NCBI GenBank assembly: GCA_022822785.1
Contig: JAJEAL010000117.1
Span: 1 to 64,000 of the forward strand
Direction of reading: 5' to 3'
From: Candidatus Poribacteria bacterium
GTDB taxonomy: Bacteria; Poribacteria; WGA-4E; PCPOR2b
Length of the DNA stretch: 64,000 bases
Shown: positions 60,884 to 64,000 of the stretch, one piece after another
Layout of the letters: every line of letters starts with the position of its first letter
Numbering within the stretch: position 1 is the first letter of the stretch
Notes under the pieces: generated by a model
Told to the model about the DNA's origin: nothing
The model's input: the letters and a program-made list of their open reading frames with translations, nothing else
The model's database searches: none
Position numbers and translations under genes: made by a program

Positions 60884-61819
60884 TCACAATTTATCAAGTT
60901 CCTGTCTTCTAATCGTGCTATTGATAACCGCGAAATATTCGTGTGGACTTGGGTCATGGTCTTGATAAAACATAACCGCTGTTGGGAAATCTTGATTCAA
61001 AAGGTATGCCACATTTATCTGACGCACGTTCAGGTCGTACTTTGCCGCGAGGGCGGTCGCCTTTTCCCGAATCGCAAAATTTTCATCGGTATACCAGCGG
61101 TTCAATCGGCGATCTTCCGGCACGGAATCTCGGTTAAGCTCTCTTGGAATGAAGAATGATTGGTTGAAATCGGAACCCCACGCGAGGACTGGCAGCTGCT
61201 TCTGTGTGATCAGTTCCTTCATTGAGGCGTCAAAGGGGGTGTAACCCTCCCATACCCCCGACGTAGGCGTTGCAAGCGATAGCTCCGTCGTATTAACAAA
61301 AGAGAACCCACTGAGTTCCTTATTTTTTGCGTAATCCTGAGCTGCTTGAATCCTCGCAGGCGACCAATTGAATGGACCGTAGGCAGAAATCCGACCTTTC
61401 GCCTTCTCGACCTCTAGCACATCAATGATTTCGGCTGCTGGAATACCCTCATTATCTCCTCCGAGCACCACAAGGTCGAGATAATCGATTTCCAGAAGGT
61501 TAAGATTCTCTTCGATGTCGTTGGAGACCGATTTTGGGGAAAAACGGCTCTCTTCCAACACTGAGGTGACCTCATCATGTCCGTGGCAGATTTGAAAAAA
61601 GAGAACGAGGTCATCTCTGATACCAAGACGTTTCATCCAGGAGGCGACATGCTTGCGGGTCTGTGTCTCGCCTCCTTCGCCGTGCATATAGAAGCAATTA
61701 CCGCCCAATTCCACAAACTCATCGAAATCTTTATCATCATGCGCTTTGCTTACACAATGCGGACCAATAATCAGGGGAGAAATTAAGCGTCGACAACCCT
61801 GAATTGGGATTGGTTTCAT
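60884..61819 (-). CDS. Aldo/keto reductase-like protein with changed active site
   Basis: 311 aa from ATG 61819 (GGAG upstream). A TIM-barrel of the AKR family: FDEFVELGGNCFYMHG at the first active-site loop, DIEENLNLLEIDYLDLVVLG, AYGPFNWSPARIQAAQ, LAWGSDF. The usual DxAxxYG reads NCFYMHGEG and the catalytic His (normally L-x-HxP/D) reads VVLGGD. With both residues altered, normal reductase chemistry is doubtful. It may bind a sugar or act differently. Confidence 0.75.
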   Translation of the reverse strand: MKPIPIQGCRRLISPLIIGPHCVSKAHDDKDFDEFVELGGNCFYMHGEGGETQTRKHVASWMKRLGIRDDLVLFFQICHGHDEVTSVLEESRFSPKSVSNDIEENLNLLEIDYLDLVVLGGDNEGIPAAEIIDVLEVEKAKGRISAYGPFNWSPARIQAAQDYAKNKELSGFSFVNTTELSLATPTSGVWEGYTPFDASMKELITQKQLPVLAWGSDFNQSFFIPRELNRDSVPEDRRLNRWYTDENFAIREKATALAAKYDLNVRQINVAYLLNQDFPTAVMFYQDHDPSPHEYFAVINSTIRRQELDKL

Positions 61820-61896
61820 CGCGTTTCTCCAACTTGCAACCATTTGTGGCGTATCTTATCACACTATCAGCGTCCTGTCAAACGTCGTAAAGACAT

Positions 61897-63090
61897 CTAT
61901 TTGTCCCGCAAATCTTTGACGTCCACAGCCAATCCTGAAAACTTGTTCTTTTCAAGAAGGATTTTGGCGGTCTTTTCGCCGATCTGCACACCAATATGTT
62001 CGCCACCTTCTCGCGATTCGGCAATCTGATTTCCCCGAATCATAATTGATTGGGTCTCACCCTGAATGTCAACGCCGATTCCATCTTTGTCCGATCCGCT
62101 GTTCGTAATCCGGTTGTTCTCCACTATGTTCCGATGCGGGCTGCGCCCTTCGTTTGGTTCGTTGCGGAAGGTAATGCCGACCTCTCCGCTGTCCTCGATT
62201 TGGTTGAGTCGGATAATATTGTCGGTGTCTCGATGCCCAATGGAGATGCCATACTGATGGTTGTTGAGAATTTGGTTATTCTCTGCGATCCCGTGTTTCA
62301 CGCCCCAGCAGAAGAAAAGCCCCAACCGATTTCCTGCAAGGTAATTATCCTGCATGATCGGACGTTGGGAACCGGAGCCCGGATGCAACCCCAAATCAGC
62401 GTTGTTCAGGCTTCGGCAATTCGTCACAGTTACGTCGTGGCAAATCTGCCATGAGATGCCGTCGCCGTTATAGTTTCGCGCTTCGACGTTATCAATTGTT
62501 ATCCGCTCACAGTCCTGCATGAAAATGCAGCCGGCATAATTCCCATCGAGGTGTCCATTGTTAGGTTTATTGCCATCGAGGCCGAGATCTCGGATCTCAA
62601 CGTCGCAGATATGTTCGCCGCTCAGGATCGGAAACAGGGTCGAGATCTGTGCGTCATGGTCTGCCCAGAAGTTCTTTTCAAGCGATTTATCAAGCCAGAG
62701 ACGGTTTCCTTCTTTTGCGATAATCGTGCGCTTGATGACATTCGATCCACCGTGATGTGGGGTCTTTGCTCTGAGGCAAATCCCGTACCCTACCTCAAAG
62801 CCGTTGCTATTGGTGAGGGTCACGTCTGAATCGTACCAATCTGAATCGAGGGCAAGCGGTGTGCTCACAGAAGGGTTTTTAATCAGCACCGTTTCATCGC
62901 CGCTCCCTTCGATCCGGATGTTACTTCGCAGATAGATCGCGTTGTTGAGATGATAGACACCGGGCAGGAGTTTCAGTGTACCCCCGCCGAGTGCGGCAAG
63001 ATAATCAATGCCCGCTTGGATAGCACGATCATCGCTGCCGTTAATCTGTCCTTCATCTCTACCTACCGTCATTGATAACGAATTCTGCAT
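61897..63090 (-). CDS. Right-handed parallel beta-helix protein
   Basis: 397 aa from ATG 63090 (AAAGGAG upstream). No signal peptide. The front (AIQAGIDYLAALGGGTLKLL, PGVYHLNNAIYLRSNIRIEG) and the coils with N-x-I-x-x-N ladders (NNQILNNHQYGISIG, NNRITNSGSDKDGIG, GNQIAESREGG) are typical of pectate-lyase/NosD-like enzymes. It may cleave or epimerise an acidic polysaccharide. The lack of a leader is odd for this class. Confidence 0.85.
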   Translation of the reverse strand: MQNSLSMTVGRDEGQINGSDDRAIQAGIDYLAALGGGTLKLLPGVYHLNNAIYLRSNIRIEGSGDETVLIKNPSVSTPLALDSDWYDSDVTLTNSNGFEVGYGICLRAKTPHHGGSNVIKRTIIAKEGNRLWLDKSLEKNFWADHDAQISTLFPILSGEHICDVEIRDLGLDGNKPNNGHLDGNYAGCIFMQDCERITIDNVEARNYNGDGISWQICHDVTVTNCRSLNNADLGLHPGSGSQRPIMQDNYLAGNRLGLFFCWGVKHGIAENNQILNNHQYGISIGHRDTDNIIRLNQIEDSGEVGITFRNEPNEGRSPHRNIVENNRITNSGSDKDGIGVDIQGETQSIMIRGNQIAESREGGEHIGVQIGEKTAKILLEKNKFSGLAVDVKDLRDK

Positions 63091-63156
63091 ACAAGACTCC
63101 TTTCGCCTCTGCCGACTTGTACGAATCATATCTTTTTTTCATTCTAAGGCAATCCG

Positions 63157-63999
63157 TCATTTCTCCTGCATTGATTGTTCGGCGGACAAACTCACCCGTA
63201 TAGCTTCGAGGGCGGTGGCTGCGTCTCTATCTGCTGCGCTTGTCTCCTGAGTCTGGATTTCCTGTATCCACCGTTCCTGAAGCGAAATGTGTGGGGCCTC
63301 AACCGGGGGAATTTCCTCTACCCCTGCCCCGGTTGAACAGCGCCACCTGCCACCACTATCGCTGATTGTGCCACCTGTCAGTACATAGCGGGCGTGCTGT
63401 TCGGATTCGTGGATTTCCACTCCTCCTGCCCAGACCCAACTCCCTACCCCGCCGTTTCTGAACTCGACATTGACGGTATTGACAAATCGGTTATAATTGC
63501 CCTGATCGGTTAATCCTTCGTAGACTGCAGAACCTTCGACTGACCTGACACCTCCGAAGATATCGACAATGGGATAGATGTGGTAGACGAAAAAGTGTGC
63601 TGGTGGACCAGAAATGGGCAGATTAAACAAAATCTCCGGACGAACGCCGCGCCCCGGTGTCAGGCGCAGAAATGTGGTCAACAGTAGATCTCCGAGTTCT
63701 TCTGCTTTCTGTTTAATTGCTCGGTGTGAATTGGACACGGTTTCGGAGTGGTTGATCCGTAGAACACGTTGATTCCTTTGTGTGGCTTCAACTACGGCTT
63801 CACCCGCGTCAATTGACCGTGCCAGCGGATATTCCATAAAGACGTGTTTATCACAACGGAGCGCCGCGAGCGCGATTTCGGCGTGGGTGTCGTTGTGGGT
63901 GCAGATAACGACGCCATCCAGATTATCGCGCTGGACAAGCGTGTACCAATCGGGGATAAACTCTGCGCCATGTTTTTCAGCAAGCGTGTTGCCTGTCTC
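63157..63999 (-). CDS. Gfo/Idh/MocA-like oxidoreductase, 5' end outside window
   Basis: The frame stays open to the end of the window, so the N-terminal Rossmann half begins outside. Visible: NLDGVVICTHNDTHAEIALA, ALRCDKHVFMEYPLARSID (the family's EKP reads EYP), then the alpha/beta C-terminal domain (HIYPIVDIFGG). An ATG at 63837 is internal, not a start. The C-terminal 40 residues are acidic and helical. The EKP-to-EYP change removes the usual Lys. Confidence 0.8.
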   Translation of the reverse strand, partial: ETGNTLAEKHGAEFIPDWYTLVQRDNLDGVVICTHNDTHAEIALAALRCDKHVFMEYPLARSIDAGEAVVEATQRNQRVLRINHSETVSNSHRAIKQKAEELGDLLLTTFLRLTPGRGVRPEILFNLPISGPPAHFFVYHIYPIVDIFGGVRSVEGSAVYEGLTDQGNYNRFVNTVNVEFRNGGVGSWVWAGGVEIHESEQHARYVLTGGTISDSGGRWRCSTGAGVEEIPPVEAPHISLQERWIQEIQTQETSAADRDAATALEAIRVSLSAEQSMQEK

Positions 64000-64000
64000 A

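Noticed and set aside
63792-63983. 63-codon frame at the window end
   Set aside because: Another frame over the same bases encodes the N-terminal part of the Gfo/Idh/MocA protein with clear family motifs.
1-64000. CRISPR array, tRNA or rRNA genes, prophage
   Set aside because: No regularly spaced direct repeats, no T-loop sequences with an acceptor stem, no rRNA signatures and no run of phage genes were seen. The DUF5131 gene alone is not evidence of a prophage.

Overview
The window looks like chromosomal DNA of an uncultured bacterium of the Candidatus Poribacteria type. This is inferred from gene content, not from a marker gene. The pointers are five genes for phytanoyl-CoA dioxygenase (PhyH)-like proteins; a 1.4-kaa secreted protein carrying c-type haem motifs, leucine-rich repeats, a cohesin-like domain and a dockerin, and ending in an NPFNPETWIPYQL-type C-terminal domain; a CotH-ankyrin fusion; secreted TolB-like propellers with a recurring WGxIK tail; and solute/sugar oxidoreductases. 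No rRNA, tRNA, CRISPR array, transposase or phage gene was seen.

Layout. (1) 1-5.3 kb: a patchwork of small exported proteins, duplicated modules and decayed copies (propeller relics at 1.0, 2.55 and 4.2 kb, a frameshifted and an intact copy of one small gene, two duplicated upstream regions carrying sigma-54-like -24/-12 boxes). (2) 5.4-23.6 kb: a large same-strand cluster resembling a Bat/aerotolerance locus: a 2946-aa TPR protein, an exported methyltransferase-like protein, a membrane protein, MoxR ATPase, DUF58, and two von Willebrand A (vWA) membrane proteins. A relic of a second moxR 3' end sits inside it. (3) 23.7-32.8 kb: single genes (sugar-binding-fold protein, APH(6)-like kinase, CotH-ankyrin, ankyrin protein, PhyH proteins, beta-lactamase-like hydrolase, SDR epimerase). 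(4) 33-36.2 kb: a complete tripartite tricarboxylate transporter tctCBA behind a clear sigma-70 promoter. (5) 36.3-40.6 kb: a divergent sigma-54 factor, then a four-gene run (LON-domain protein, CDP-alcohol phosphatidyltransferase, coiled-coil protein, four-fold repeat membrane protein) behind a near-consensus promoter. (6) 40.6-55.6 kb: a laminin-G-like exported protein, PhyH genes including a tandem PhyH-PhyH fusion, a DUF5131 protein, an oxidoreductase, a predicted coiled-coil PD-(D/E)XK nuclease, an orphan MazE with a wrecked mazF, two small inverted-repeat elements with 8-bp target duplications, an amidohydrolase, an HpcH-type aldolase and the cohesin/dockerin/haem protein. (7) 55.8-60.8 kb minus strand: a glutamine-amidotransferase / GXGXG / FMN-glutamate-synthase / glutamine-synthetase-like operon matching mgsABC-gmaS (N-methylglutamate pathway) or glxBCD-glnT, with an extra 111-aa subunit of unknown function. 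(8) 60.9-64 kb: aldo/keto reductase-like protein, parallel beta-helix protein and a Gfo/Idh/MocA protein cut by the window end.

Most promising for something new: the coiled-coil nuclease with N-terminal SH3-like and C-terminal Cys-rich domains (46.0-48.0 kb); the divergent sigma-54 together with sigma-54-like boxes; the PhyH paralogues lacking the metal-binding Asp; the 115-125-bp mobile elements with 8-bp duplications; and the extra subunit in the glutamate-synthase-like operon. All functions are read from sequence by eye, with no database search.
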